A DNA stretch of 62,803 nt from Gramella sp. KN1008 (GCF_004332155.1 NZ_SJDV01000012.1:1-62803); one strand, 5' to 3'. Positions 9,249-19,066 are shown, counted from the stretch's first letter. The notes: generated by a model from the letters alone, not told the origin. Numbers and translations: made by a program.

Positions 9249-10088
9249 CTAAAGGCTACGAAGTTCTTCTATAATGGAGTCGATATCTTCTTTCCTATCA
9301 GGACTGGATGACATCTGATTATGTGAAATGTTCAGATTTTTTAGCTCCTTATTATGGATGCTAACAAAAACATATTTTATCTGAGAAAAGAGTTCCTTGT
9401 TCGGCCTTCTTTGCAAAAGACCTATTTCAGCCAATGATTCTATCAGGTAGAATAAAGTAGCTTTGTTAGTATGACCATGCCTTGTTCGGACTTGCCACTT
9501 CACCTTTTCTTCTATTGGTCTTCCTGTAAAAGCTTTTTGGAATTCAGATCTGTCTGATTGAATAAAAGCTGAAGGCTCTGACAGCAGGTCATAAAGTTTA
9601 TTAACTTTTAGGTCACGTTCTGAATCTGTTGTCGCCAAAATATTAAATGATAATACACTGTCCGGAAATGTTGGAACGGAATTACTGCTGTAGTGGTTAA
9701 TGGTATTCAACACTTTTTCAAGAAAGGTTATGAGAACAGGAAATTCCGTCACAGATTGAAGCTGGACCAATTCTTTATATTTTAACCGAAGAAATTCTCC
9801 ATATTTTTTTTCATTACCTTCTAAAAAGCTTTTTTGAAATTCTTGTTCAAGAAGTCTTATTGTTTTTTGTACTTCTGGATTAATATCTCTTCTTACTTTA
9901 TCCTCAAATCTGTATGTGGTAATCCCTTCTCCTTCCCTCACCCCAATCAGATGGTTGTTCTTATCGACTTTATTAATCTCTCCAAAGTTGTGGACACCTT
10001 CTTCATAAAAAGAATCTAAACTTTTATAGATACCTCGTGAAAGGTAGTAGTCAAAAAAACCAAAAGGGTGTTCTGGAGTGCTTTCCAT
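9249..10088 (-). CDS. Hypothetical island protein
   Basis: This 279-residue protein is soluble, mostly helical in appearance and rich in E/K. I do not recognise the family. It lies between the tRNA attachment site and the excisionase-like gene, a place often taken by accessory or regulatory genes in Bacteroidota elements. The C-terminal third contains a positively charged helix-rich stretch (about residues 195-235) that could bind DNA. No function is assigned. Confidence 0.6.
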   Translation of the reverse strand: MESTPEHPFGFFDYYLSRGIYKSLDSFYEEGVHNFGEINKVDKNNHLIGVREGEGITTYRFEDKVRRDINPEVQKTIRLLEQEFQKSFLEGNEKKYGEFLRLKYKELVQLQSVTEFPVLITFLEKVLNTINHYSSNSVPTFPDSVLSFNILATTDSERDLKVNKLYDLLSEPSAFIQSDRSEFQKAFTGRPIEEKVKWQVRTRHGHTNKATLFYLIESLAEIGLLQRRPNKELFSQIKYVFVSIHNKELKNLNISHNQMSSSPDRKEDIDSIIEELRSL

Positions 10089-10167
10089 GTTTCAAAAATA
10101 GGAAAATGAAACAATAAGAAAAGATAAGTAAGAAATGGTTGTTGGTCCTATGTTAGTCCCAAGGAAT

Positions 10168-10197
10168 AAAAAAAGCCTCTCACTTCGTGAAAGGCTT
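10168..10197 (-). terminator. Terminator downstream of the tRNA
   Basis: An 11-bp stem with one mismatch (10173-10183 with 10187-10197) and a 3-nt loop is followed on the minus strand by seven T residues (10168-10174 as A on the plus strand). It begins 11 nt past the tRNA 3' end. It may belong to the island side of the junction. Confidence 0.75.
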
Positions 10198-10208
10198 GAT
10201 TTTACTTG

Positions 10209-10282
10209 TGGTCCCACTTGGGCTCGAACCAAGGACCACCTGATTATGAGTCAGGTGCTCTAACCAACTGAGCTATGGGACC
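10209..10282 (-). tRNA. tRNA with CAT anticodon (elongator Met or Ile2)
   Basis: A complete 74-nt cloverleaf can be drawn: 7-bp acceptor (GGTCCCA with TGGGACC), 4-bp D stem, 5-bp anticodon stem, loop CTCATAA with the CAT anticodon at 10246-10248, and a 5-bp T stem with TTCGAGC loop. CCA is not encoded. CAT can be tRNA-Met or a lysidine-modified tRNA-Ile2; sequence alone does not settle it. The 3' end faces the island with the integrase, so this gene is the likely integration site. Confidence 0.95.
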
Positions 10283-10348
10283 TGATACTTATTCGTATCG
10301 CGAGCGCAAATTTAGATAATTGCGGCTTATACACCAAACAAAATATTT

Positions 10349-10747
10349 CTATTTTTCCTGACAGAGCTCAACCAGCACACCGTTGGCGTCCTTTGGATGC
10401 ATGAATGCAACGATCTTATTATCGGCTCCTTTTTTGGGCTGATCATTCAACAACCTGAAACCCTCTCCCTTAAGTCGTTCAATTTCAGCCTGGATATCAT
10501 CTACATAAAAGGCCATATGGTGAATGCCTTCCCCGCGCTTTTCTATAAATTTTGCAATGGGACTTTCAGGATTAGTAGCTGCGAGTAATTCTATCTTACT
10601 TTCACCTATCTTAAAAAATGATGTAGAGACCCCTTCACTATCTACAGTTTCAGTTTTGTAATGTCCTGCACCAAGAACAGCCTCATAGGTTCTGTTAGCC
10701 GCCTCTAGGTCCTTTACCGCGATTCCAATATGTTCAATTCTCTTCAT
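10349..10747 (-). CDS. mce: Methylmalonyl-CoA epimerase
   Basis: This is a VOC-superfamily enzyme of 132 residues, the usual length. It would interconvert the (R) and (S) forms of methylmalonyl-CoA in the propionate/succinyl-CoA pathway. It begins with the HIGIAVKDLEAA strand, has GIHHMAFYVDDI around residue 95, and ends with GVLVELCQE, which supply the metal-binding His and Glu typical of the family. It is transcribed away from rbfA and is the first chromosomal gene beyond the tRNA. Confidence 0.88.
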   Translation of the reverse strand: MKRIEHIGIAVKDLEAANRTYEAVLGAGHYKTETVDSEGVSTSFFKIGESKIELLAATNPESPIAKFIEKRGEGIHHMAFYVDDIQAEIERLKGEGFRLLNDQPKKGADNKIVAFMHPKDANGVLVELCQEK

Positions 10748-10835
10748 TTACTTCGGTTTATTAAAACAAATATCTATAATTAATGTTATATGATTCAAAT
10801 TCATTGAGATGAAGATAAATCACATTTAAAAATTT

Positions 10836-10843
10836 TACTTTTG
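10836..10843 (+). promoter_or_regulatory. Bacteroidota -7 element of rbfA, possibly leaderless
   Basis: TACTTTTG matches the TAnnTTTG consensus and ends 4 nt before the rbfA ATG (10848). Transcription normally starts a few bases after this box, so the mRNA would begin at or next to the start codon. I see no clear -33 TTG at proper spacing. Confidence 0.5.
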
Positions 10844-10847
10844 TAAC

Positions 10848-11243
10848 ATGGAAGAAACAAACAGACAAAAAAAGATAGGAGGATTATTGCAGAAGGACCT
10901 GGCAGATATCCTACAAAGCTCACTTAGGGATAGCGGAAGGACGGGAATTTTGATCTCTGTTTCCAAAGTCAGGGTAACGACAGATCTTTCCATTGCGAAG
11001 GCTTACGTAAGTATTTTTCCAGCCAAGCATCAGGAAGAAGTGATCAATGAGATCAATGAAAATAAATCGAAAATCAAGCATGAAGTAGCCCAGCGAACCA
11101 AGCATCAGCTAAGAAAGATGCCCGATCTTAACTTTTATATAGATGACTCGCTGGAATATATAGAAGGCATCGAAAAATCTATTAAGGGCAAGGAAAATCC
11201 TATCACCGATCCCGATCTTTTAGACAAGCGGAAAAAATCTTAA
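10848..11243 (+). CDS. rbfA: Ribosome-binding factor A
   Basis: This 131-residue protein is needed for maturation of the 30S subunit (16S 5' end processing, cold adaptation). It has the RbfA N-terminus (KKIGGLLQKDLADIL) and the KH-type core with VTTDLSIAKAYVS and the later LRKMPDLNFYIDDSLEY motif. It is followed after 1 nt by the LolE-like permease, so they form one operon. Confidence 0.93.
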   Translation: MEETNRQKKIGGLLQKDLADILQSSLRDSGRTGILISVSKVRVTTDLSIAKAYVSIFPAKHQEEVINEINENKSKIKHEVAQRTKHQLRKMPDLNFYIDDSLEYIEGIEKSIKGKENPITDPDLLDKRKKS

Positions 11244-11244
11244 T

Positions 11245-12447
11245 TTGAAGTTCCCCCTCTACATCGCCAAAAGATATTTGTTCACCAGAAGCAAAAGCAA
11301 TGCGATCAATATCATTACCATTATCGCTGCTATAGGAGTGTTTGCGGGGGCTTTCTCATTATTTATTGTGCTTAGCGGTTTTTCCGGGCTAAGGGATTTC
11401 AGCCTTTCATTTTCAAATGAATTTGATCCAGACCTGAAGGCACTTCCCAAGCAGGGCAAGATCCTTAAAATTTCAGAAGAACAGGTTGCAAGACTGCAGG
11501 AAATAGAAGGAGTTGAACGCTTCAGCAAGGTCATTGAGGAGCGGGTCATACTAAGCTATAGATCAAAGACAAATCCGGCTTATATAAAAGGGGTTGATGA
11601 AAATTATCGAAGAGTAAATAAAATTGACAGTTCAATAGTTTTTGGCACCTGGCTTACCAACAGTGAGCCCCAGGTGGTTATCGGCAATGGTCTCTCCAGA
11701 TTGTTGGATGTTGGCACATTTAATTATCAGAATCTTTTAAAGATCATGGTTCCCATTCCGGGAAAAGGACAGATCAGCATCACTAATCTTAATGAAGCCT
11801 TCAACACAAGACAGGTGATCGTAAGCGGTATTTATAGTGTAAATGAAGAACTGGACGATAAGTATCTCTTTAGTCACATTGGTTTGGCCAGGGATCTTCT
11901 GAGCATGGAAGAGGATGAGTTTTCGGCGGTCGAATTCAAATTAAAGCCTGAAGCCTCGATCGCGGACGTTTCAGAAGAAATAAATGAAATTTTCGAAGGA
12001 CAGGCTCTTATAAAAACGAGAGCAGAACTGAACGATGCTCTTAATAAGATGCTGAATTCTGAAAACCTGTTCGTTTACCTCATCTTTACTCTGGTTCTTA
12101 CCATCGCACTTTTTAACGTGGTTGGCTCTATAATCGTAATGATCCTGGACAAACGTGAAAATATCAAAACTCTCTACAGCCTGGGAGCCACGCCTAACCA
12201 GATAAAGAACATCTTTTTTATGCAGGGCATGCTTATGACCAGTCTTGGAGGAATCATCGGACTTATTTTCGCGATTATCCTTATCTATCTTCAGATGAAT
12301 TTTGACCTGGTAATGATCACTCCTAACCTTCCATACCCGGTACAGATGAAACTGCAGAACATACTCATAGTGATAGCAACCATCTTCACCTTAGGTCTTA
12401 TTGCCTCATATATTGCGGCGGGAAGAAGTAAGAAAGCACTGAATTAA
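11245..12447 (+). CDS. LolE/LolC-type ABC transporter permease (lipoprotein release)
   Basis: This 400-residue MacB/FtsX-like permease has an N-terminal membrane helix (about 20-45), a periplasmic domain (about 45-265) and three C-terminal membrane helices (about 275-390). The N-terminal KFPLYIAKRYLF and NAINIITIIAAIGV are typical of LolC/E, which extract lipoproteins from the inner membrane for transport to the outer membrane. The start is TTG, 1 nt after the rbfA stop. The 3' end overlaps the convergent dusB gene by 4 nt. Confidence 0.88.
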   Translation: MKFPLYIAKRYLFTRSKSNAINIITIIAAIGVFAGAFSLFIVLSGFSGLRDFSLSFSNEFDPDLKALPKQGKILKISEEQVARLQEIEGVERFSKVIEERVILSYRSKTNPAYIKGVDENYRRVNKIDSSIVFGTWLTNSEPQVVIGNGLSRLLDVGTFNYQNLLKIMVPIPGKGQISITNLNEAFNTRQVIVSGIYSVNEELDDKYLFSHIGLARDLLSMEEDEFSAVEFKLKPEASIADVSEEINEIFEGQALIKTRAELNDALNKMLNSENLFVYLIFTLVLTIALFNVVGSIIVMILDKRENIKTLYSLGATPNQIKNIFFMQGMLMTSLGGIIGLIFAIILIYLQMNFDLVMITPNLPYPVQMKLQNILIVIATIFTLGLIASYIAAGRSKKALN

Positions 12448-13436
12448 GCGAACTGAAAATCGGCGAAGTCTCTCTCTACCTCATTAAAGGCTTCAAATAC
12501 ATCTTTAGCATCATCGCTGGTAACCATTTTCATCCTGTACTCCTTGAAATGTGGAATTCCCTTGAAATAATTAGTATAATGCCTCCTGGTCTCAAAAACC
12601 CCTAATTTTTCACCTTTCCAGTCGATCGCCATTTCAAGATGACGGCGGGCGGCATCCAGTCTTTCTTTCATTGTTGGAGGAGGAAGATGTTCACCTGTTT
12701 CAAAATAATGTTTAACTTCACGGAAGAACCACGGATAACCAATGCTTGCACGCCCTATCATAGCGCCATCAAGACCATATTTATCCCGCATTTCCACTGC
12801 CCTTTCCGGGGAATCCACATCTCCGTTTCCAAATACCGGAATATGCATACGCGGATTGTTCTTTACTTCAGCAATTGGCGCCCAGTCTGCTTCACCTTTA
12901 TACATTTGAGCTCTGGTTCTACCGTGTATCGAAATGGCCTGACAGCCTACATCCTGCAGCCTTTCAGCAACCTCAACGATTTTAATGGAATCGTGATCCC
13001 AGCCTAATCTGGTTTTTACAGTCACAGGTAATTTGGTGTGCTTCACCATGGCTTCAGTAAGAGAAACCATCAGGTCTATATCTTTTAGAATACCGGCTCC
13101 GGCTCCCTTGGAAACCACTTTTTTCACCGGGCAACCAAAGTTAATATCAATAATATCCGGACCAGATTTTTCCACGATCTCTACAGATTGAAGCATGGAT
13201 TCCAGGTTGGCTCCAAAGATCTGGATACCAACAGGACGCTCCTTTTCGTAAATATCAAGTTTCATGGTGCTTTTTGCCGCATCGCGAATAAGCCCTTCCG
13301 AAGAGATGAATTCGGTAAATACCACATCTGCGCCCTGTTCCTTGCATAATGCACGGAATGGCGGATCACTCACATCTTCCATCGGTGCCAAAAGCAACGG
13401 GAAGTCTCCTACATCTATATTTCCAATTTTTGCCAA
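12444..13436 (-). CDS. dusB: tRNA-dihydrouridine synthase (DusB type)
   Basis: This 330-residue FMN enzyme would reduce uridines in tRNA. It has the TIM-barrel start LLAPMEDVSDPPFR, the catalytic-cysteine motif DINFGCPVKKV, the FMN-binding VKTRLGWD, SIHGRTRAQMY, and GNGDV and GRASIGYPWFF toward the end, all diagnostic of Dus proteins. The length is typical. It is convergent with the LolE-like gene. Confidence 0.93.
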   Translation of the reverse strand: MAKIGNIDVGDFPLLLAPMEDVSDPPFRALCKEQGADVVFTEFISSEGLIRDAAKSTMKLDIYEKERPVGIQIFGANLESMLQSVEIVEKSGPDIIDINFGCPVKKVVSKGAGAGILKDIDLMVSLTEAMVKHTKLPVTVKTRLGWDHDSIKIVEVAERLQDVGCQAISIHGRTRAQMYKGEADWAPIAEVKNNPRMHIPVFGNGDVDSPERAVEMRDKYGLDGAMIGRASIGYPWFFREVKHYFETGEHLPPPTMKERLDAARRHLEMAIDWKGEKLGVFETRRHYTNYFKGIPHFKEYRMKMVTSDDAKDVFEAFNEVERDFADFQFA

Positions 13437-13504
13437 ATCCTCTGTTTTTCAGGTGGCAAAATTACTAAATAAAATGTATTGATTAAAAACAGGTCCTAAA
13501 AGAC

Positions 13505-15940
13505 TTATTCCTGCAGGGTCTCAATTTCCTTTAAACGCTCACTTTCTTCAGCATCAATTGCCCGCTTATTATCATTGAGTTTAAAGTTTCCGAACTTATA
13601 GGTAAGTCCAAAACGGATCATGCGGGATTCAGGTTTGGCAAAAAATGCGTTGTTCTGATTTAAATATTGAGAACGTAACGGAATATTCATCGAATTAAAA
13701 ATATCCTCCACATTCACCGTAGTTATTAAACGGGAGTCAAAAAAGCTTTTTCTAAGCCCTATACTTAAACCATACTGGGCTTCTTCATAATCATATGAAC
13801 CCACGATGAAACCCGGCATATAAGAGCCGGTGAGCTCACCTATAAAGGTTCCGTCCTTAGAAAGAGTGAACTGGTTATACGCCTGCAGATACGTGCTGGT
13901 CACCTCATTAGTAAGCTTCTGAGCGTTACTTTCTAAAGCAGTGAACCTATACTGAAGGGTATACACAGAACCATAGGTATAAAGATACCACCAATCGGTG
14001 AGGTAACTGTAATACATCACATCCAGACTAAACTGCTGGTCATAAGCCATATTGGTATTGAGATATCGCAGGGTTTTGGCTTCATTATCCTGAAAAGGAA
14101 GAAGCGCAATGGCATTATTAGCTCTTTCCCAGTAAAGGTCAAAGGATAGTTTATTCTTGTAGGTATAATTAAAATTGATCTTATTATTAATAGAGGGTCT
14201 TAGATCGGGGTTTCCCTCCTGAAAATTCTTCTCGTTAATAAAATACCTGTAGGTATTAAGACTCTGAAACCTTGGCCTGGTTATCCTTCTGCTGTAATCG
14301 ATACCTAAGGAATGATTTTCGCCAGACGAATACATTAGATAAAAAGTTGGAAAAAGTTCAAAATATTCCTGTGAATTAACGACTCCCAGGTTTTCAGATG
14401 TCCCTTCCACATCAGTGAATTCTCCCCTTAAACCAATTTTCATACTTACTTTCTCCCAGTCTCTTGATAAACCGGCATAGGCGGCATAAATGTTTTCATC
14501 ATAATCTAACGCGTCTGAAAGATTTCCGGAGAAATCCATCGTGCCTCCGTTGGTATCAAAGAATTCCTGTCCGCTATCTGTTTTCAGACCGGAATATTTT
14601 AAACCGGTTTCAAAATTGATACTTCCCAGTGGAGCCTGAATATCCATCTGGCCAGTATATATTCTACTGGTTTGATTAGAGACTGTTATGAAAGAGTTCT
14701 CATTTAGTAAATTATCATCCGACGAAAAATACCGGGTCATCAGGTCCTGCGAGCCATCATTCTGGAAATCTATAAAGTTCGCAACGGCAGAAAAACTTCC
14801 TCCTTTCGATCCCAAACTGGTATTATAAGAAGCGCTAAGAAGAATATTATCGGTCTCGCTCTTTAATTGGCTGTCTGTGGTAAAAAGTGAATCAAGAGAA
14901 TTCTGTGGATCATAGATCTCAGTTAGTCCCCCTATATCAGAATCATTCTTAGGTGATAACTGAATATTAGCACTAAAACTCAATGTACTTGTCTCACTCA
15001 AATTAAAGTCCAGAATAGTATTCAAATTATGAGAAAGATCCCTGGTATCACGCTCAAAATCTGTGAACCAATATGAATCGGTCTCACCGTTAGGACTGAA
15101 AAATTCAACGAATGTCTCTTCTTCCTTATAGATGTTGCGGTAATTAAAATTATAACTCGCAAAGAAATTAAGCCAATCGGTCTTATAATACTGACTGGTA
15201 CCTACGTTGTATTTCGGAACAATCGCAATGGTATTGGAGGCATTGAGACTCCCCTTATAACCAATTGAAATGTTTTTTGAAGTCTTAATGTTCAGGATAG
15301 CACCACCTTCAGCGTCATATTTTGCTGGCGGATTGGTGATCACTTCAACAGATTTCACGTTCCCTGCTGAAAAGCCTTCCAGTAACTGCTGCAGCTCCCT
15401 GCTGGTAAGATAAACTTTCCTGTCATTGATATAAACGGTTGCCGGCCGGTTTCTAACCAATAGCTGATCCTGGCTAACAATAACCCCGGGTGTTCGTTTC
15501 AGGATCTCAAAAGAACTTCCTGTAGAAAGAGTAGTGTTTTCAACATCAAAAACGATACGATCTACCTGCCTGCTAACCTTTGGTCTTCGGGCGTTTACCG
15601 TCACCTCGTCCAATGCGTCATTTGAGACTTCCAGTACAATAGGTTCCAGATCTGTATTATTCTCTACCCTGATTTTTCTTAGTTCATCCTTATAGCCCAC
15701 AAAACTAATTTTCAACAGATAAACAGAATCCTCAACATTTTCCATATTAAAAGATCCGTTTTCTTCAGAAATTGTTCCTTTATATACGGTGGTGGAATCC
15801 TGGGCACTTAAAAGGATGACATTTGCAAAGGCTACACCTTCATTATCCTCATTAACCACTCTACCCTGTACATAGCTTTGCCCGGAGACAAAATACGGCA
15901 TGAGAAGACATAAGAGGGGGGCGAACTTCAATATTTTCAT
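13505..15940 (-). CDS. TonB-receptor-like outer membrane beta-barrel protein
   Basis: This 811-residue protein has a signal peptide (about 1-20, ending FVSGQS), an N-terminal carboxypeptidase-regulatory-like domain (about 22-105), a plug-like region (about 110-215, LDEVTVNARR onward) and a long C-terminal barrel (OMP_b-brl_3 type). It ends in YKFGNFKLNDNKR and a charged tail. The substrate cannot be read from the sequence. It is a single-gene unit, 145 nt downstream of the GH3 gene on the same strand. Confidence 0.82.
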   Translation of the reverse strand: MKILKFAPLLCLLMPYFVSGQSYVQGRVVNEDNEGVAFANVILLSAQDSTTVYKGTISEENGSFNMENVEDSVYLLKISFVGYKDELRKIRVENNTDLEPIVLEVSNDALDEVTVNARRPKVSRQVDRIVFDVENTTLSTGSSFEILKRTPGVIVSQDQLLVRNRPATVYINDRKVYLTSRELQQLLEGFSAGNVKSVEVITNPPAKYDAEGGAILNIKTSKNISIGYKGSLNASNTIAIVPKYNVGTSQYYKTDWLNFFASYNFNYRNIYKEEETFVEFFSPNGETDSYWFTDFERDTRDLSHNLNTILDFNLSETSTLSFSANIQLSPKNDSDIGGLTEIYDPQNSLDSLFTTDSQLKSETDNILLSASYNTSLGSKGGSFSAVANFIDFQNDGSQDLMTRYFSSDDNLLNENSFITVSNQTSRIYTGQMDIQAPLGSINFETGLKYSGLKTDSGQEFFDTNGGTMDFSGNLSDALDYDENIYAAYAGLSRDWEKVSMKIGLRGEFTDVEGTSENLGVVNSQEYFELFPTFYLMYSSGENHSLGIDYSRRITRPRFQSLNTYRYFINEKNFQEGNPDLRPSINNKINFNYTYKNKLSFDLYWERANNAIALLPFQDNEAKTLRYLNTNMAYDQQFSLDVMYYSYLTDWWYLYTYGSVYTLQYRFTALESNAQKLTNEVTSTYLQAYNQFTLSKDGTFIGELTGSYMPGFIVGSYDYEEAQYGLSIGLRKSFFDSRLITTVNVEDIFNSMNIPLRSQYLNQNNAFFAKPESRMIRFGLTYKFGNFKLNDNKRAIDAEESERLKEIETLQE

Positions 15941-16000
15941 GAATGGTTAAGTCTGGTTTTTTTGAGCAAAAGCTAAACAAAGATATAGTTTCTGAATTTT

Positions 16001-16023
16001 TAAGCAATATTTTTTATTGCTTA
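16001..16023. other. A/T-rich hairpin downstream of the GH3/beta-lactamase gene
   Basis: A perfect 9-bp inverted repeat (16001-16009 with 16015-16023) has a 5-T loop. It lies between the GH3/beta-lactamase stop (16086) and the barrel protein start (15940). It has no T-run after the stem on the minus strand, so termination is uncertain. Confidence 0.35.
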
Positions 16024-16085
16024 TCATTCTGAGAATAAAAATGTTAAAAAACATGGATCTTGCTCAACCCATTCACGAATAACGA

Positions 16086-19037
16086 TTATTTCTTTATCGC
16101 GTCATAAAGTACCTGCTGAATTTTTGTCCTGGTATTTAGTTGATAGAGGCGCGTATTATCCCTGGTAGGAAGCACCCTGTTGGAAAGAAATACATATAAG
16201 AGGTCTACTTGCGGGTCTACCCAAACCATGGTTCCCGTAAATCCCGTGTGGCCAAAACTGTTGCTACTTGCATCTTTTGCCGTATTATTATCTTCTCCCT
16301 GATATTCAAGATTTGGCTTATCAAAACCCAACCCCCGACGGTTATCATTCTCCGGGAACTGAGTTTTTGAAAATTCTTTCAAGGTTTCTTCAGAGATAAA
16401 TCTCTCACTGCCATATTCGCCATAGTTAAGATACATCTGCATTAGTTTTGCCAGATCATTGGCATTGGCAAATAGTCCGGCGTTAGCAGATACTCCCCCC
16501 ATCATAATAGCTCCCTCATCATGGACTCTTCCGTGAATAGGCTTATGTCTGAAAAAAAAATCGCTTTCTGTGGGAACTATTCTGTTTAATGAAAATTCGT
16601 CCGATGGATTATAAGTTAAGGTAGTAGCACCCAGTTTATCGTAAAAACTCCTGTTAATATAGGTTCTGAAATCCTCACCTGTAATCTCTTCAACTATCGA
16701 TGGCAAAAGATAGAATACCAGTCCCGAATATTTATATTTCGCTTCATCTTCAAGGGGTGACTTTTTAATAGCTCTAAATATCTTATCCTGATAATTTCGG
16801 TGTAGCCATAGTTCGTCGCTGATCTTTACGGGAAATCTTGCTGATGAATCCTTTTTGAAAGTATTCCATCTATAGCTTCCGTTTCGCCTCAAGGTATTTT
16901 TCCAGTAAGGGATCCACGGCTTGAACCTTGCCTGGTGAGCAAGGATCTGGCGAAAAGGAACATCTGCCTTGTTCGAATTCTTAAAATAGGGAAGATAATC
17001 ATCTATCCCGGCTTCCAGATCAAATTTACCTTCGTCATAGAGCATCATTAAAGCTGGTAAGGCAGAAGAAATTTTTGTAACCGACGCCAGATCATAAAGA
17101 TCATCTTTTTTAACCTTTATCGTATCGCTGTATTTATGGAGCCCGTATGCTTTATACATTACCACCTTTCCGTCTCTGGCCACAAGAATCTGACCTCCCG
17201 GAATCGCTTTTGCATTAATAGCTTCATGCATTAGCGAATCTACTCTGGGAAATAAGATCATAGAATCCATGCCGGCATCTTCAGGGGTAGTGTATTTAAA
17301 TCTGTAATAAGCACCAGTTTCAATACCGTCTCCCGTTCTGAACTTTTCGCCCAGACTAACAGGTAATTTTCCGCTGGCGCCAATCCCGCCTAAAATAAGC
17401 TGGGCCGTCATTTCCTGGGTTATCTCAGAATCCTGATAGGCTTCAATAAGCACCGGAGCCTTTTCAATATCTTCCAGTTTGTTGATCACATAAGGATTTT
17501 TAAAAAGGCTAACAATACTATTCTCTGCATTTGATATTTCTCCAACAAATTCCTGAAGCTCCTCAGAGAGATTTACCGAATTTCTTGGAAACTTACTCTG
17601 GTCATGGATTCCCACAATTACAAGATTATAATCCTTTAGCTCTTCCTTTAGCTCATCTATCTGAGATTCGCCAGCATCCACCGGTAATTGGAAATGTTCA
17701 ACCTCGGTATAAAGACTAAGACTTTCCTGAAAAACAGATACTTCATCAACACCCATAGAGATGGATGCGACTTTTAGGGTATCCAGACGTTTTAAGGGTA
17801 TCAGGTCATTTCTGTTATTTAATACGGTAAGTGATGCTTCTACAAGTTTACGGTTTAAAAGTTTCGCTTCGGGAGTATTCAGCTCCTTTTCAATATTTTC
17901 AGTTATGGTAGGGCTATAATTGTGGAGTCCCACCCATTGCTTTACAGCCAGTACTTTTCTTGTTCGGGCATCGATCTCTTTCTGAGTAATGACACCATCC
18001 TCAATAGCCTTTCTTATTTCAGAAATTGCTCTGGGTACATCTTCAGTAAATTCAAGAAGATCATTCCCCGCCACGATGGCTTTTTTATCAACCACTCCAG
18101 GTTCGTTACCGGTGGTAACTCCTTTCATATTCATCGCATCGGTAACAATAAGACCATTGAAACCCAATCTTTCCTTAAGAATGCCCGTAATAATAGGTTT
18201 GGATAATGTGGAAGGGACGCCGGTAGAATCCAGGGCGGGAATATCCAAATGAGCAACCATTACCCCTCCTATCCCTGCATCTATCAATTCCTTAAAAGGA
18301 TACATTTCCAGAGAGTCGAGTCGTTGAAGGGGATGATTTATCTGCGGCAACGCATAATGTGAATCGGTATCGGTATCTCCATGGCCAGGAAAATGCTTGG
18401 CCGTAGTTAGTATATTATGATCCTGCATTCCCTTCATGTATGCAATCCCCTTTGAGGTCACATTCTTTTTATCTTCCCCGAAAGAGCGGTAATTTATTAC
18501 CGGATTGTTAGGATTGTTATTAACGTCAACCACCGGTGCGAGGTTAATATGCAAACCAGATCTTTTTACCTGCCGGGCTACTTCTTCACCCATCTGATAA
18601 ATAAGACTGTCATTCTGCACTGCACCCAGGGCCATCTGGAAAGGGTAACTTATTGTATTGTCAAGTCGCATCCCAAGTCCCCATTCGGCATCAATTGCCC
18701 CAAGAAGCGGTACATCGGCTGCCAGCTGATAATCGTTCATAAGCTCAGCCTGGCTTTCCGGATCCCCCTGAAAGAAAATGACTCCGCCTACCTTATTTTT
18801 CTTAACATGTTCCAGAATTTCGTTTTTATGTTCTCCCCCTCTGTTGGAATATGCGGCAACCAGGATAAGCTGGGCAATCCTTTCATCGGGACTTAAGGTA
18901 TTCATAATGGAATCAACCCATTTGCTATTCTGATATTTCAGAAATTCCGGTTCCGATTTTTTAGAATTCTGGGCATTAAGCTGCAGACCTAAAAAAAGTC
19001 CGGTAAGCATTAGTAAGATCGGCGTCTTCGTTCTCAT
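16086..19037 (-). CDS. NagZ-like GH3 beta-N-acetylglucosaminidase fused to a class C beta-lactamase-like domain
   Basis: This 983-residue exported protein has a signal peptide ending about residue 22 (LQLNAQ). Residues about 30-380 form a GH3 domain with the NagZ motif KHFPGHGDTDTDSH: K214, H215, and the acid/base dyad D225/H227; D300 (VTDAMNM) is the likely nucleophile. Residues about 380-590 are the GH3 C-domain. Residues about 600-980 form a serine beta-lactamase / PBP-like domain with SVTK (S652, K655), YSG (Y770) and HTG (H930). NagZ enzymes remove GlcNAc from GlcNAc-anhydroMurNAc fragments; the second domain may act as an esterase, D,D-peptidase or amidohydrolase on muropeptides (inference). 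This architecture is known in Bacteroidota. It lies 29 nt after the acyltransferase gene, as one operon. Confidence 0.92.
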   Translation of the reverse strand: MRTKTPILLMLTGLFLGLQLNAQNSKKSEPEFLKYQNSKWVDSIMNTLSPDERIAQLILVAAYSNRGGEHKNEILEHVKKNKVGGVIFFQGDPESQAELMNDYQLAADVPLLGAIDAEWGLGMRLDNTISYPFQMALGAVQNDSLIYQMGEEVARQVKRSGLHINLAPVVDVNNNPNNPVINYRSFGEDKKNVTSKGIAYMKGMQDHNILTTAKHFPGHGDTDTDSHYALPQINHPLQRLDSLEMYPFKELIDAGIGGVMVAHLDIPALDSTGVPSTLSKPIITGILKERLGFNGLIVTDAMNMKGVTTGNEPGVVDKKAIVAGNDLLEFTEDVPRAISEIRKAIEDGVITQKEIDARTRKVLAVKQWVGLHNYSPTITENIEKELNTPEAKLLNRKLVEASLTVLNNRNDLIPLKRLDTLKVASISMGVDEVSVFQESLSLYTEVEHFQLPVDAGESQIDELKEELKDYNLVIVGIHDQSKFPRNSVNLSEELQEFVGEISNAENSIVSLFKNPYVINKLEDIEKAPVLIEAYQDSEITQEMTAQLILGGIGASGKLPVSLGEKFRTGDGIETGAYYRFKYTTPEDAGMDSMILFPRVDSLMHEAINAKAIPGGQILVARDGKVVMYKAYGLHKYSDTIKVKKDDLYDLASVTKISSALPALMMLYDEGKFDLEAGIDDYLPYFKNSNKADVPFRQILAHQARFKPWIPYWKNTLRRNGSYRWNTFKKDSSARFPVKISDELWLHRNYQDKIFRAIKKSPLEDEAKYKYSGLVFYLLPSIVEEITGEDFRTYINRSFYDKLGATTLTYNPSDEFSLNRIVPTESDFFFRHKPIHGRVHDEGAIMMGGVSANAGLFANANDLAKLMQMYLNYGEYGSERFISEETLKEFSKTQFPENDNRRGLGFDKPNLEYQGEDNNTAKDASSNSFGHTGFTGTMVWVDPQVDLLYVFLSNRVLPTRDNTRLYQLNTRTKIQQVLYDAIKK

Positions 19038-19066
19038 TGTATTCTTCGTTTGATAAAGGTATTAAT

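Noticed and set aside
10142..10160. Possible second copy of the tRNA 3' end (attachment repeat), reading GGTCCTATG
   Set aside because: It matches the tRNA end for only a few bases, with several mismatches, and it is on the same side as the intact tRNA; it does not support an attachment repeat.
16001..16023. A/T-rich hairpin as a clear terminator
   Set aside because: No T-run follows on the minus strand, so I list it only as a hairpin of uncertain role.
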